Shown here: piece by piece, positions 1-7,206 of the stretch
How positions within the stretch are numbered: position 1 is the first letter of the stretch
Layout: each line of letters opens with the position of its first letter
Source of the DNA: Methanomassiliicoccales archaeon PtaB.Bin134
GTDB lineage: Archaea > Thermoplasmatota > Thermoplasmata > Methanomassiliicoccales > UBA472
Length of the DNA stretch: 9,593 nt
Direction of reading: 5' to 3'
Assembly: GCA_002067045.1 (NCBI GenBank)
Contig: MVPZ01000118.1
Span: forward strand, 1 to 9,593
Notes under the pieces: generated by a model
What the model saw: the letters and a program-made list of their open reading frames with translations, nothing else
The model's database searches: none
What the model was told of the DNA's origin: nothing
Translations under genes and position numbers: made by a program

Positions 1-8
1 ACAGGAAG

Positions 9-962
9 ATGATGGCGATGGCCCTGGTGATCGTGATGGTCATCGCCGCCGTGGGGGCCGCGATGCTGCTGATGCCCTCGAACGAGGATGAGATGGGATT
101 GACCGTGGCCTACTCGGAGAAAATGAACTATGAGACCCTGATGGTGGCCAACGATAAGGGATACTTCGATGAGGTCGGATTGAATGTAACGGCGGCCATA
201 GTCACCGGCGGAATTCAGGCCGCGGAGGCCATCGTGACCGGTTCTGCCGACGTGGCGGCCATGGGGGACGCGCCGGCCGTGCAGCTGATAACCAAAGGCA
301 TCGGAGCGAAGATCATTGGGCGCATAGCCGGAGCCGAGGGAATGCACCGCATCATATCCGATGTGAACATCACCGAGCCTGGGGACCTTGAAGGAATGAG
401 GGTGGGCATGCAGCAGAGCTCCAGCTCGCACGGGGCCTTCCTGCAGTGGTGCGATGCGAATGATGTTAACACAGACGATGTGACCTTCGTATACCTCAAC
501 CCCAGCTATCTGGCGGAGGCGATGTACTCCGGAGAGATCGACGTCATGGTGGGCAGCGAGCCCTGGGCCATCAACACCGAGAATTTGTGCGGCGACCGCG
601 TGCACGAGCTGGGCAACTCCTCCGGCCTGGGAAGCTCGTTCCCCATAGTCCTGGTCGCCTCCCATAAGGCCCTCGCGGAGAAGGGGGAGGCCCTCACCAG
701 GCTGCTCGAGGCCCTGGACCGGGCGAACAAGTACATCAATGATGATTGGGAGGAAGCCATGGCCATCTGCGCCTCGCACACCGGCCTGAGCGTGGAAGAC
801 CAGTCCAAGGGCAGCGGCCTGCAGCTCTTCGAGCTGGGATTCAACTCCACGGACGTACAGAGCATGACCATGACTGCCATGGGCCTGCTGGACTTCGGCA
901 AGATAACCGCGGTGCCGGTGATAATGGACCATGTGGACCTGAGCTTCATGCCGGAGGAGTGA
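9..962 (+). CDS. ABC transporter substrate-binding protein, NitT/TauT (SsuA/NMT1-like) family; N-terminus possibly cut by window edge
   Basis: Periplasmic-binding-protein-like component of an importer. It would capture a small ligand outside the membrane and hand it to a permease/ATPase that is not in this window. Residues 1-22 form a hydrophobic signal or membrane anchor (MALVIVMVIAAVGAAMLL), followed by a lobe starting GLTVAYSEKMNYETLMVAND and KGYFDEVGLNV, typical of the SsuA/ThiY/NMT1 fold. Further family features are the GSADVAAMGDAP segment near residue 78, GMRVGMQQSSSSHGAFL near 130, and EIDVMVGSEPW near 176. The reading frame is open to the first base of the window and codes Arg-Lys just before the first ATG, so the real start may lie upstream; ATG at 9, 12 or 18 are alternatives. 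The ligand cannot be read from the sequence. The URO-D-like gene begins two bases after this stop, so the two are probably cotranslated and functionally linked. Confidence 0.85.
   Translation: MMAMALVIVMVIAAVGAAMLLMPSNEDEMGLTVAYSEKMNYETLMVANDKGYFDEVGLNVTAAIVTGGIQAAEAIVTGSADVAAMGDAPAVQLITKGIGAKIIGRIAGAEGMHRIISDVNITEPGDLEGMRVGMQQSSSSHGAFLQWCDANDVNTDDVTFVYLNPSYLAEAMYSGEIDVMVGSEPWAINTENLCGDRVHELGNSSGLGSSFPIVLVASHKALAEKGEALTRLLEALDRANKYINDDWEEAMAICASHTGLSVEDQSKGSGLQLFELGFNSTDVQSMTMTAMGLLDFGKITAVPVIMDHVDLSFMPEE
953..959 (+). promoter_or_regulatory. Ribosome binding site selecting a TTG start
   Basis: GGAGGAG lies inside the last codons of the substrate-binding protein gene. The GGAGG core ends 7 bases before TTG at 965. 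No ATG or GTG in the URO-D frame has a comparable site nearby, so this site is the main argument for the TTG start. Confidence 0.7.
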
Positions 963-964
963 GA

Positions 965-2026
965 TTGGGAAGGAGCGGCCGCCAGCTGTTCATCGGTTCC
1001 CTTGAAGGAGAGGTCCCCGAGGTCCCTCCGGTGTTCCTGCGGGACCTCACCCTGGGCTTGGATGTAACGGGGTACTCCACGCCCGAGGTCTGCGCCGGGG
1101 CCTATGACGGTGCCAGGTCGGCGAAATCCGTGTTGGCGTTGCACGAGCGCCTGGGCCAGGACGCGGTGGTGGGCTGCATCCATTACGTCGGCCTGGAGAT
1201 CGAGGCCCTGGGAGGGGAGGTCAGGTACCCGGAGAAGGAGATACCAAGCGTGGTCCGCCACCCCTTCCAGGACACCGCCGATCCAGATCTCGCCTTGCTG
1301 GACATGCGGCGGGAACCCCCCTTCCCCAATGTGGCCAGAAGCTACAGCTTGGTGGGCGAGGGCCTCGGTGGGAGCGCAGCCCTGGTCTGCAACATCGAAG
1401 GGCCGGTGACCAAGGCCGCCCTGCTCCGGGGGATGGAGAACCTGGCCTTGGACATGTACTTCAACAGGGACCTGGCCTCCAGGTACGTGGACTTCGCCAC
1501 GGACCTCTCCGTGGAGTTCCTAAGGACCATCGATTCGCAAGCAGACCTGGACTGCAGCTTCCTTGCATCGGCCTCGGATAACCCGGACATTTTCGGACAG
1601 GAGGCATTCCGGCATTACACGCTGCCCAACCTGCGCCGTCTGCGGGAGACGGCGTCAGAACTGGGATTGCCCACGGTCTTCCATCCGCACGGCGACCTGA
1701 GCGCCCCGGAGAACCTGCCGCTGTTGGAGGAGATAGTCGCCACCGGGGTGAAGGGATTCCAATTCGCGGAGAGGAACGACCATCTGGCGCTCAGGCGGGA
1801 GTTCGGTCAGAGGATTACCCTGATGGGCGGCATAGACGCCTTCTCCACCCTCCTCCTGGGGCCGCTGGAGAGGATCGTGCAGGAGACGGAGGGCTTCCTG
1901 AACGACTTCAGGCCGTGGGACCGCTACGTGTTCATGTGCTCTTGCTCGTTGCACCGGGGTATGCCCCTGGCGCACGTCGAGGCGATGATGAAATGCGCAT
2001 CGGGCTTCGCTAAGAAAGACATATGA
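965..2026 (+). CDS. URO-D superfamily protein, MtaA/CmuA-like putative methyltransferase (TTG start)
   Basis: A 353-residue protein of the uroporphyrinogen decarboxylase superfamily, which includes haem-pathway HemE and the zinc-dependent methylcorrinoid:thiol methyltransferases (MtaA, MtbA, CmuA). Conserved family segments are the glycine-rich NIEGPVTKAALLRG (about 143-156), the barrel strand LPTVFHPHGDL (235-245), GVKGFQFAE (261-269), ITLMGGIDAF (284-293) and the C-terminal CSCSLHRGMPLAHVEAMM (325-342). In MtaA-type enzymes zinc is held by H-x-C plus a late Cys; here the first pair is H240-x-H242, with C325 and C327 as late candidates, so the metal site looks altered rather than absent. True HemE is unlikely given this C-terminus and the context. 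Start TTG at 965 is chosen because of the GGAGGAG site and a 2-base gap from the preceding stop. The open frame extends upstream to 746, but that part lies inside the previous gene. Substrate unknown; perhaps a methylated or corrinoid compound delivered by the upstream transporter (inference). Confidence 0.75.
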   Translation: MGRSGRQLFIGSLEGEVPEVPPVFLRDLTLGLDVTGYSTPEVCAGAYDGARSAKSVLALHERLGQDAVVGCIHYVGLEIEALGGEVRYPEKEIPSVVRHPFQDTADPDLALLDMRREPPFPNVARSYSLVGEGLGGSAALVCNIEGPVTKAALLRGMENLALDMYFNRDLASRYVDFATDLSVEFLRTIDSQADLDCSFLASASDNPDIFGQEAFRHYTLPNLRRLRETASELGLPTVFHPHGDLSAPENLPLLEEIVATGVKGFQFAERNDHLALRREFGQRITLMGGIDAFSTLLLGPLERIVQETEGFLNDFRPWDRYVFMCSCSLHRGMPLAHVEAMMKCASGFAKKDI

Positions 2027-2027
2027 A
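2017..2027 (+). promoter_or_regulatory. Possible TATA-like box upstream of lipA
   Basis: GACATATGAAC overlaps the end of the URO-D gene and is centred about 31 bases before the lipA ATG. The 27-base gap has no Shine-Dalgarno match, so lipA may be read from a leaderless transcript starting here. The match is weak. Confidence 0.3.
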
Positions 2028-2053
2028 CCCATTGCTGACATATCAAGTAGCAC

Positions 2054-2935
2054 ATGGATTCCCTGGACGTTCCCACCAAACCGTCCTGGCTGAGGACCAA
2101 GGTCTCCTCCCCGGAACGCTCCGCGGAGATGAGGAGGACCCTCGCCAATTGCGATTCACGGACGGTGTGCGATTCCTCCCGCTGTCCCAACCTGGGGGAC
2201 TGCTGGGGCAAGGGGCACGCCACCTTCATGATACTGGGCGAGAGGTGCACCCGGGCCTGTCGATTCTGCGCGGTGCCCTCCGGGGAACCGTCGCCGCCGG
2301 ACCCCGGCGAGCCGGAGCGGGTGGCCGAGTCGGTGCGGCGGATGGGATTGAGGCACGCGGTAATAACCTCGGTGACCAGGGACGACCTGGAGGATGGAGG
2401 GGCGGGGGTATTCGCCGAGGTCATCAGGCAGGTGCGCTGGATGAACCCCGGGACCTCCTTGGAGGTCCTCATTCCCGACCTGCAGGGTGACCGCGAGGCC
2501 CTGAGCGCCGTGGTGGCCGCTCGGCCGGACGTGCTCGGACACAACCTGGAGGTGGTCCGCTCCTTGCAATGGGTCCGCGATCCCGCGGCCTCCTACGAGA
2601 GGTCGCTGGAGGTCCTCGCCGGGGCCAAGAGGACGGAGCCGGGGATGCTAACCAAGAGCTCGCTGATGCTCGGGCTCGGCGAATCGGAGCGGGAGGTCCG
2701 GGAGGCCATGAGGGACCTGCTCGCGGCCGGAACGGACCTGCTTACACTGGGGCAGTACCTGCCGCCTCAGGGTTCGTCGCTCCCCCTGCGGAGGTACGTC
2801 CCGCCCGTGGAGTTCGAGGAACTGAGACTGAAGGCCCTGGATATGGGCTTCAAGGGGGTGAAGGCCGGTCCGCTGGTGCGGTCCTCCTTCGACGCCCTGT
2901 CATTGATGCTAGAGGCTGGTGCGAACAGATGCTGA
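2054..2935 (+). CDS. lipA: Lipoyl synthase (radical SAM)
   Basis: Inserts two sulfur atoms at C6 and C8 of a protein-bound octanoyl group to make the lipoyl cofactor, using S-adenosylmethionine and two [4Fe-4S] clusters. All hallmarks are visible in the 293 residues: KPSWLRTKV at 9-17; the auxiliary-cluster motif C-x4-C-x5-C at C39, C44 and C50; the radical-SAM CxxxCxxC at C65, C69 and C72 (CTRACRFC); the GHNLEVV segment near 185; and the C-terminal RSS motif at 276-278 (VRSSF in place of the more usual VRSSY). Length is normal for LipA. No ribosome site precedes ATG 2054. The gene ends inside the start of E1 alpha (7-base overlap), placing lipoyl synthesis in the same operon as the enzyme that needs it. 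Many archaea make lipoyl groups with the unrelated LipS1/LipS2 pair, so a bacterial-type LipA is informative. Confidence 0.96.
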   Translation: MDSLDVPTKPSWLRTKVSSPERSAEMRRTLANCDSRTVCDSSRCPNLGDCWGKGHATFMILGERCTRACRFCAVPSGEPSPPDPGEPERVAESVRRMGLRHAVITSVTRDDLEDGGAGVFAEVIRQVRWMNPGTSLEVLIPDLQGDREALSAVVAARPDVLGHNLEVVRSLQWVRDPAASYERSLEVLAGAKRTEPGMLTKSSLMLGLGESEREVREAMRDLLAAGTDLLTLGQYLPPQGSSLPLRRYVPPVEFEELRLKALDMGFKGVKAGPLVRSSFDALSLMLEAGANRC

Positions 2936-3984
2936 CCGAAGAGTTCGATCCGTTGAGGGGAGAGATGCTGAAGATCATGGACGAGGAGGGCAACGTGGAC
3001 CGCTCCCTCCTGCCCAGGATGTCCAAGGACCTGCTGCTGAGGGCCTACCGTACCATGCTGCTGACGCGATTGGCGGACGACAAGGCCGTGAAACTCCAGA
3101 GGCAGGGGAGGCTGGGCGCTTATCCCCCCAGCAAGGGGCAGGAGGCCAGCCAGCTGGGGCCGGCCATGGCCCTGAAGGACCAGGACTGGCTGGTGTGGGC
3201 CTTCCGGGAGATGGGCGCGCTGCTCTGGAAGGGTGTGCCGCTCAGCACCATGTACCTCTACTGGATGGGGAACGAGATGGGGAATGTATACCCCGAGGGG
3301 GTCAAGGCGACGCCGTCGGTGGTCCCGGTGGGTTCCCAGATACCGCACGCGGTGGGCATCGCCTACGCCGCCAGGCTGCGCAAGGAGAAGAGCGTCGCCC
3401 TGGCATACTTCGGCGACGGGGCCACCTCCGAGGGCGACTTCCACGAGGGGCTGAACTTCGCCGGTGTGCTCCGCACCGCCAACGTATTCGTCTGCCAGAA
3501 CAACCAGTTCGCCATATCCACCAGGAGGGCCATGCAGACGGCCTCGCCCACCATCGCCCAGAAGGCCGTGGCCTACGGATTCCCAGGCATCCTGGTGGAC
3601 GGGAACGACGTGCTGGCCATGTACGCCGCGGCCCGGGAGGCGGTGGACCGGGCCCGCAAGGGCCTGGGTCCTACGCTCATCGAATCATACACCTACCGCC
3701 TCAGCGACCACACCACCTCCGACGACTGGCGCAAGTACCGTTCCAAGGAGGAGGTGGCCGAATGGGAGCGGAAGGACCCCCTCAAGCGCTTCCGGGCCTA
3801 TCTGCTGGACAAGGGCATCCTGAAGGACGAGGAGGCCCTGCAGGCCGAAGTCATCGATATGGTGGAGAGGGCCGCTGCGGAGGCCGAGGCCGTTCCCGCG
3901 CCTTCACGCCGGGACGTCTTCGAGCACACCTACGCCGAGATGCCCCCCTACCTCCGGGGGCAGCTGGGAGGTGACGGGGCATGA
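2929..3984 (+). CDS. pdhA: Pyruvate/2-oxoacid dehydrogenase E1 component, alpha subunit
   Basis: Thiamine-diphosphate-binding half of the E1 heterotetramer, which decarboxylates pyruvate or branched-chain 2-oxoacids and passes the acyl group to the lipoyl arm of E2. The 351 residues show the thiamine-diphosphate/Mg motif GDG at 162-164 running to NN at 191-192, PSKGQEASQLG near 68, and the conserved loop YRLSDHTTSDD at 256-266 that closes over the active site. The N-terminus (IMDEEGNVDRSLLPRMS) and RQGRLGAYPP resemble Bacillus-type PdhA more than short BkdA proteins. Thermoplasma homologues also accept branched-chain oxoacids, so substrate is not certain. The start at ATG 2929 overlaps lipA by 7 bases; only a weak GAGG is seen at 2912. 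ATG 2965 with GAGGGG in front is an alternative that would remove 12 residues. The open frame upstream of 2929 lies within lipA and was not used. Confidence 0.93.
   Translation: MLTEEFDPLRGEMLKIMDEEGNVDRSLLPRMSKDLLLRAYRTMLLTRLADDKAVKLQRQGRLGAYPPSKGQEASQLGPAMALKDQDWLVWAFREMGALLWKGVPLSTMYLYWMGNEMGNVYPEGVKATPSVVPVGSQIPHAVGIAYAARLRKEKSVALAYFGDGATSEGDFHEGLNFAGVLRTANVFVCQNNQFAISTRRAMQTASPTIAQKAVAYGFPGILVDGNDVLAMYAAAREAVDRARKGLGPTLIESYTYRLSDHTTSDDWRKYRSKEEVAEWERKDPLKRFRAYLLDKGILKDEEALQAEVIDMVERAAAEAEAVPAPSRRDVFEHTYAEMPPYLRGQLGGDGA
3966..3974 (+). promoter_or_regulatory. Strong ribosome binding site for E1 beta
   Basis: GGGAGGTGA, a near-perfect complement of the archaeal 16S rRNA 3' end, lies within the last codons of E1 alpha with 6 bases to ATG 3981. 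It supports that start over the in-frame ATGs at 3987 and 3993. Confidence 0.75.
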
Positions 3985-4946
3985 TTATGAACATGGTCCA
4001 GGCCATAAACGATGCCCTGGCCATCGAGATGGAGAGGGATCCATCGGTGGTCATACTGGGCGAGGACGTGGGCGTGGACGGAGGGGTCTTCAGGGTCACC
4101 GACGGGCTGTTGGACCGCTTCGGGGCCGAGAGGGTCATGGACACCCCCCTGGCCGAGGCGGGCATCGCCGGGGTGGCCATCGGCATGGCCTTCAACGGAC
4201 TGCGCCCGGTGGCGGAGATGCAGTTCATGGGCTTCTCCTATCTCACCCTGAACCAGATGATCAACCACGCCGCGCGCATGCGCAACCGCACCAGGGGGCG
4301 CCTCACCGTGCCCATGGTCCTGCGCATGCCCTACGGAGCTGGGGTCAAGGCCCTGGAACACCACTCCGAGAGCACCGAGGCCCTGTACGCCCAGATACCC
4401 GGGATGAAGGTGGTGGTCCCGTCCACGCCACTGGAGGCCAAGGGGCTGCTGGCCTCCTCCATCCGCGACCCGGACCCGGTGGTGTTCCTGGAGCCCACGC
4501 GCTCCTACCGCATGCTCAAGGAGGAGGTGCCGGAGGGCGAATACCTGGTGCCCCTGGGAAAGGCCCGGACGGTGCAGGAGGGCGATGACGCCACGGTCAT
4601 CGCCTGGGGGGCCATGATACCCTTGGTCCAGAAGGCCCTGGCCGAGGTGAAGGCCTCCGTGGAGGTCATCGACCTGCGCACCATCTCCCCCATGGACACG
4701 GAGACGGTACTCGAATCGGTGAAACGGACCGGCCGGGCGATGGTGGTTCACGAGGCTCCGAGATCGTTCGGGCCGGGGGCGGAGATCGCTTCCCGGATCT
4801 ACGAGGGTGCCATACTGAAGCTGGAGGCGCCGGTCGAGCGCGTCACCGCCCCGGACATAACCATCCCGCTGCCCAAGGGCGAGGACCATTACTACGTGAA
4901 CGAGAGGATGATACAGGAGGGCCTGGAGAAGGTCCTGAGGTTCTAG
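3981..4946 (+). CDS. pdhB: Pyruvate/2-oxoacid dehydrogenase E1 component, beta subunit
   Basis: Second half of the E1 heterotetramer, supplying the glutamate that activates thiamine diphosphate and the C-terminal transketolase domain. At 321 residues it is the usual length. The cofactor-activating Glu is E28 in LGEDVGVDGGVF; GLRPVAEMQFMGF, RMPYGAGVKALEHHSEST (the family HHSxS motif), EVIDLRTISPMD and VVHEAPRSFGPGAEI follow in the expected order. The ATG overlaps the E1 alpha stop as ATGA, which usually means translational coupling and fits a fixed alpha/beta ratio. The E2 start is only 8 bases after its stop. The family resemblance is unambiguous; pyruvate versus branched-chain specificity is not resolved. 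Confidence 0.94.
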   Translation: MIMNMVQAINDALAIEMERDPSVVILGEDVGVDGGVFRVTDGLLDRFGAERVMDTPLAEAGIAGVAIGMAFNGLRPVAEMQFMGFSYLTLNQMINHAARMRNRTRGRLTVPMVLRMPYGAGVKALEHHSESTEALYAQIPGMKVVVPSTPLEAKGLLASSIRDPDPVVFLEPTRSYRMLKEEVPEGEYLVPLGKARTVQEGDDATVIAWGAMIPLVQKALAEVKASVEVIDLRTISPMDTETVLESVKRTGRAMVVHEAPRSFGPGAEIASRIYEGAILKLEAPVERVTAPDITIPLPKGEDHYYVNERMIQEGLEKVLRF

Positions 4947-4954
4947 GTGATTTC

Positions 4955-6181
4955 ATGGCGACCGAATTCAGGTTCCCGGACCTCGGCGAAGGGATCGCCG
5001 AGGGCGAGGTGAAGAAGTGGCTGGTGAAGGTGGGGGACACGGTGGAAAAGGACCAATCCCTGGCCGAGGTGGAGACGGACAAGGCCGTGGTGGAGATACC
5101 CTCCCCCGTGGCCGGAAAGGTGCTCAGGCTGGACCACAAGGAGGGCGAGCTGGTGCAGGTCGGCGAGGTGCTGGCCGTGATCGGTGAAGAGGGCGAGGCC
5201 CCGGCGGCCAAGGCCGCCCCGGAGGCCCAGGAGGAAGAGCGCCCAGCCTCCGTATCGGTGGTCGGCGAGCTTCCCACCGAGGAGGTGCTGGTCTCCTCCG
5301 CCCCGGTGAAACGGGGGAAGGGCGAGGTGCTGGCCACGCCCGCGGTGCGCAAGCTGGCCCGGGAGAAGGGCGTGGACATCTCCGAGGCTCGGCCGTCCGG
5401 CCCCAGCGGGCAGGTGCTGGCCGATGACCTTGGGTCCAAGCAGAAAGCCAAGACGGTGCCCAAGTTCGATCTGTACGGCTACGTGGACCGGATCCCGGTC
5501 CGAGGCATAAGGCGCACCACCGCCAAGCGCATGCTGGAGTCGCAGGAGCGCACCGCGGCGGTGACCAGCATGGAGCAGGCCGACGTGACCCGCATGGTGC
5601 AGCTAAGGGAGGGCATCAAGGCCGAGGCCAGGGAACGCATGGGGGTGAACATAACCTACATACCCTTCATAATCAAGGCCCTGGTGCAGGCGCTGAAGGC
5701 CCATCCCCTGCTGAACTCCACCATCGACGACGAACGCGAGGAGATCGTGGTCAAGAAGTACTACAACATCGGGGTGGCCGTGGCCATCGACGACGGGCTC
5801 ATGGTGCCGGTGGTCAAGGCCGCCGATCAGAAGAGCATCCGGGAGCTGGCGGAGGAGGTCGCCGCCCTGGCCAAGAGCGCCCAGGAGCGCAAGGTGGACC
5901 TGGCGGACCTGAAAGGGGGTACGTTCAGCATCACCAATTACGGGGTGTTCGGGGGCACCTACGGAACGCCGATCATCAACTACCCGGAGACGGCCATACT
6001 GGGCATAGGGCGCATAATGGACATGCCCCTGGTGGTGGACGGGGAGGTCAAGCCCAGGAAGGTGCTCCCGCTCTCCCTCACCTTCGACCACCGGGCCTAC
6101 GACGGGGCGGTGGCCGCCAAGTTCCTGCGGGACCTGGTGCACCTGCTGGAGAATCCCGAGCTGCTGCTGGTGATGGACTAG
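4955..6181 (+). CDS. pdhC: Dihydrolipoyl acyltransferase (E2) of the 2-oxoacid dehydrogenase complex
   Basis: Core of the complex: the lipoyl arm collects the acyl group from E1 and the catalytic domain transfers it to coenzyme A. The 408 residues hold one N-terminal lipoyl domain (about 3-80) with target lysine K43 in ETDKAVV, an Ala/Pro/Glu-rich linker, a peripheral subunit-binding domain (about 125-160; ATPAVRKLAREKGVDISE, then GPSGQV), a second linker, and the acyltransferase domain (about 175-408). The catalytic His and Asp are H379 and D383 in FDHRAYDGA. There is a single lipoyl domain, as in many archaeal and Gram-positive enzymes. AGGTGAT at 4945-4951 is the ribosome site. The subunit-binding domain implies binding of E1 and normally E3, yet no E3 gene follows. 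The stop TAG shares a CTAG palindrome with the stop of lplA on the other strand. Confidence 0.95.
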   Translation: MATEFRFPDLGEGIAEGEVKKWLVKVGDTVEKDQSLAEVETDKAVVEIPSPVAGKVLRLDHKEGELVQVGEVLAVIGEEGEAPAAKAAPEAQEEERPASVSVVGELPTEEVLVSSAPVKRGKGEVLATPAVRKLAREKGVDISEARPSGPSGQVLADDLGSKQKAKTVPKFDLYGYVDRIPVRGIRRTTAKRMLESQERTAAVTSMEQADVTRMVQLREGIKAEARERMGVNITYIPFIIKALVQALKAHPLLNSTIDDEREEIVVKKYYNIGVAVAIDDGLMVPVVKAADQKSIRELAEEVAALAKSAQERKVDLADLKGGTFSITNYGVFGGTYGTPIINYPETAILGIGRIMDMPLVVDGEVKPRKVLPLSLTFDHRAYDGAVAAKFLRDLVHLLENPELLLVMD

Positions 6182-6933
6182 CGCTCGAGCGTCCACTCTT
6201 CGTTGGCGTAGCGCATCCTGGCGATGACCTCGGCCCGGGCCAGCTCGTCCTGGGTCAGGTCTCCGGCGTACCATTCCCGGTTCATGATGAAGGCGTTGGC
6301 CATGGCCGCGGCCACGTACTCCCAGGGCACCTTCTTCTGCTCGCGGACGCTGGTCACCCGTTCGGCCGCCCGGTCCAGGTCGTGCGCCTCCATTTTGTCC
6401 CTGGGCACCCTTAGCACCGAGAACATGCGCGCCCTGTCCAGGTCGTAGAGCAGGGTGCCGTGCTGCATGAATATGCCCTTGCGCCGGGACTGGGAACTGC
6501 CGCTGATCTTCTTGCCGTTCACCAGCACATCGTTGATCGGTTCGAAGGCCCCCTCGATGCCCAGGAACTTGAGGGCGTTGACGATCCAGCCGCCCACCTC
6601 CCGGTAGGCCTCATTAATGTCCTTGGGCATCATGTCCTCCGGGCAGATGACGCTGTATGTGAGCTCCTTCCCCTGGTCGTGGAACACCGCCCCTCCGCCG
6701 GTGCTGCGTCGAACGACCTCCACGCCCAGCTTCCGGCACTGCTCCAGGTCCACCACCTCCTCGATGTCCTGGAAGCGGCCTATGCTGACCGCGGACGGCT
6801 CCCATCCGTAGAAGCGCATGGTCGGACCGGCCACCCGGTAGGCCACGGCCTCGGCGATGGCGTCGTCCAGGGCCATGTTCATGGCCGCGTCGTTCTGCTC
6901 GTACCTCAGTATCCTCCACCTCTTCCTCAGCAT
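6178..6933 (-). CDS. lplA: Lipoate-protein ligase, large catalytic subunit (LplA N-terminal domain type)
   Basis: Activates lipoate (or octanoate) with ATP and joins it to the lysine of E2-type lipoyl domains. At 251 residues it matches the stand-alone LplA of Thermoplasma acidophilum, which needs a separate LplB chain. Visible motifs are FYGWEPSAVSIGRFQ near 41-55, the glycine-rich RRSTGGGAVFHD at 75-86 that binds the lipoyl-adenylate, and the nucleotide-site lysine region NGKKISGSSQSR at 139-150. The C-terminal RYANEEW resembles the Thermoplasma protein. The only cysteines are C66 and C97, neither in a place expected for the acyl-thioester Cys of LipM or LipB, so a ligase is preferred to an octanoyltransferase. 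Start ATG is at 6933, with GAGGGG six bases upstream. It overlaps lplB by 7 bases. The frame stays open to 7149, but that part overlaps lplB. Confidence 0.9.
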   Translation of the reverse strand: MLRKRWRILRYEQNDAAMNMALDDAIAEAVAYRVAGPTMRFYGWEPSAVSIGRFQDIEEVVDLEQCRKLGVEVVRRSTGGGAVFHDQGKELTYSVICPEDMMPKDINEAYREVGGWIVNALKFLGIEGAFEPINDVLVNGKKISGSSQSRRKGIFMQHGTLLYDLDRARMFSVLRVPRDKMEAHDLDRAAERVTSVREQKKVPWEYVAAAMANAFIMNREWYAGDLTQDELARAEVIARMRYANEEWTLER

Positions 6934-7184
6934 CTCAAACCCCTCAACAGATAGGCCAGGTCGGCCGGCCCGAAGCCCACGGGACGGAAGCCCTGTTCTT
7001 CCATAAAGCGGACGATGGCCGCCTCGGCGTCCGTGGACTCCCAAAGACGCTCCCGGAGCATGAACTCCTCCAGGAGCTCCAGCCCCTCCTCGGGGTGGAA
7101 GAAGAAGTCCCCGCTCAGCCTCAGGCTCACCACCTGGTCGCCCTGGCATTCGTACTTGAGCGCCACCGTCTTCCCGCCGGGCAC
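6927..7184 (-). CDS. lplB: Lipoate-protein ligase small accessory subunit (LplB / LplA C-terminal domain type), GTG start
   Basis: A small chain of 85 residues equivalent to the C-terminal domain of one-chain bacterial lipoate ligases; in Thermoplasma it is required for the lipoate-activation step of LplA. The sequence KTVALKYEC, then LRLSGDFFFHPEEGLELLEEF (about 21-41), and a helical C-terminus FGPADLAYLLRGL fit this family, where an SGDFF..PEE motif is typical. The GTG at 7184 is chosen because AAAGGAGG stands 6 bases upstream; the frame extends to 7307 but would run into the thioredoxin-like gene. It begins 22 bases after that gene's stop and its own end overlaps the lplA start, so both ligase chains should be made together. 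Confidence 0.85.
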   Translation of the reverse strand: MPGGKTVALKYECQGDQVVSLRLSGDFFFHPEEGLELLEEFMLRERLWESTDAEAAIVRFMEEQGFRPVGFGPADLAYLLRGLRC

Positions 7185-7190
7185 CCGGGC

Positions 7191-7198
7191 CCTCCTTT
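7191..7198 (-). promoter_or_regulatory. Ribosome binding site deciding the GTG start of lplB
   Basis: Read on the minus strand this is AAAGGAGG, with 6 bases from GGAGG to the GTG at 7184. It is the best Shine-Dalgarno match in this operon and fixes the start of the short lplB gene. Confidence 0.7.
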
Positions 7199-7206
7199 CC
7201 AGGGGA

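Noticed and set aside
746..964. Upstream extension of the URO-D reading frame into the binding-protein gene
   Set aside because: The extra part is an out-of-frame shadow of the binding-protein gene with low-complexity composition; the TTG at 965 has a good ribosome site.
506..1261. Minus-strand open frame of 251 codons across the first two genes
   Set aside because: Crosses two well-supported plus-strand genes and has no recognisable motif.
2569..2928. Longer E1 alpha start inside lipA
   Set aside because: The additional residues are rich in Gly/Arg/Ala and overlap conserved lipA codons; family similarity begins just after 2929.
3948..4889. Long minus-strand open frame (313 codons)
   Set aside because: Antisense shadow of E1 beta in GC-rich DNA; its His/Gly/Asp/Leu-rich translation resembles no protein family.
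6178..6933. Alternative identity as octanoyltransferase LipM or LipB
   Set aside because: No cysteine at a position expected for the acyl-enzyme, and the separate LplB-like gene overlaps it, as for Thermoplasma lipoate ligase.
6934..7149. Longer lplA start overlapping lplB
   Set aside because: The added residues match no ligase and lie opposite in frame to convincing LplB sequence; ATG 6933 has GAGGGG upstream.
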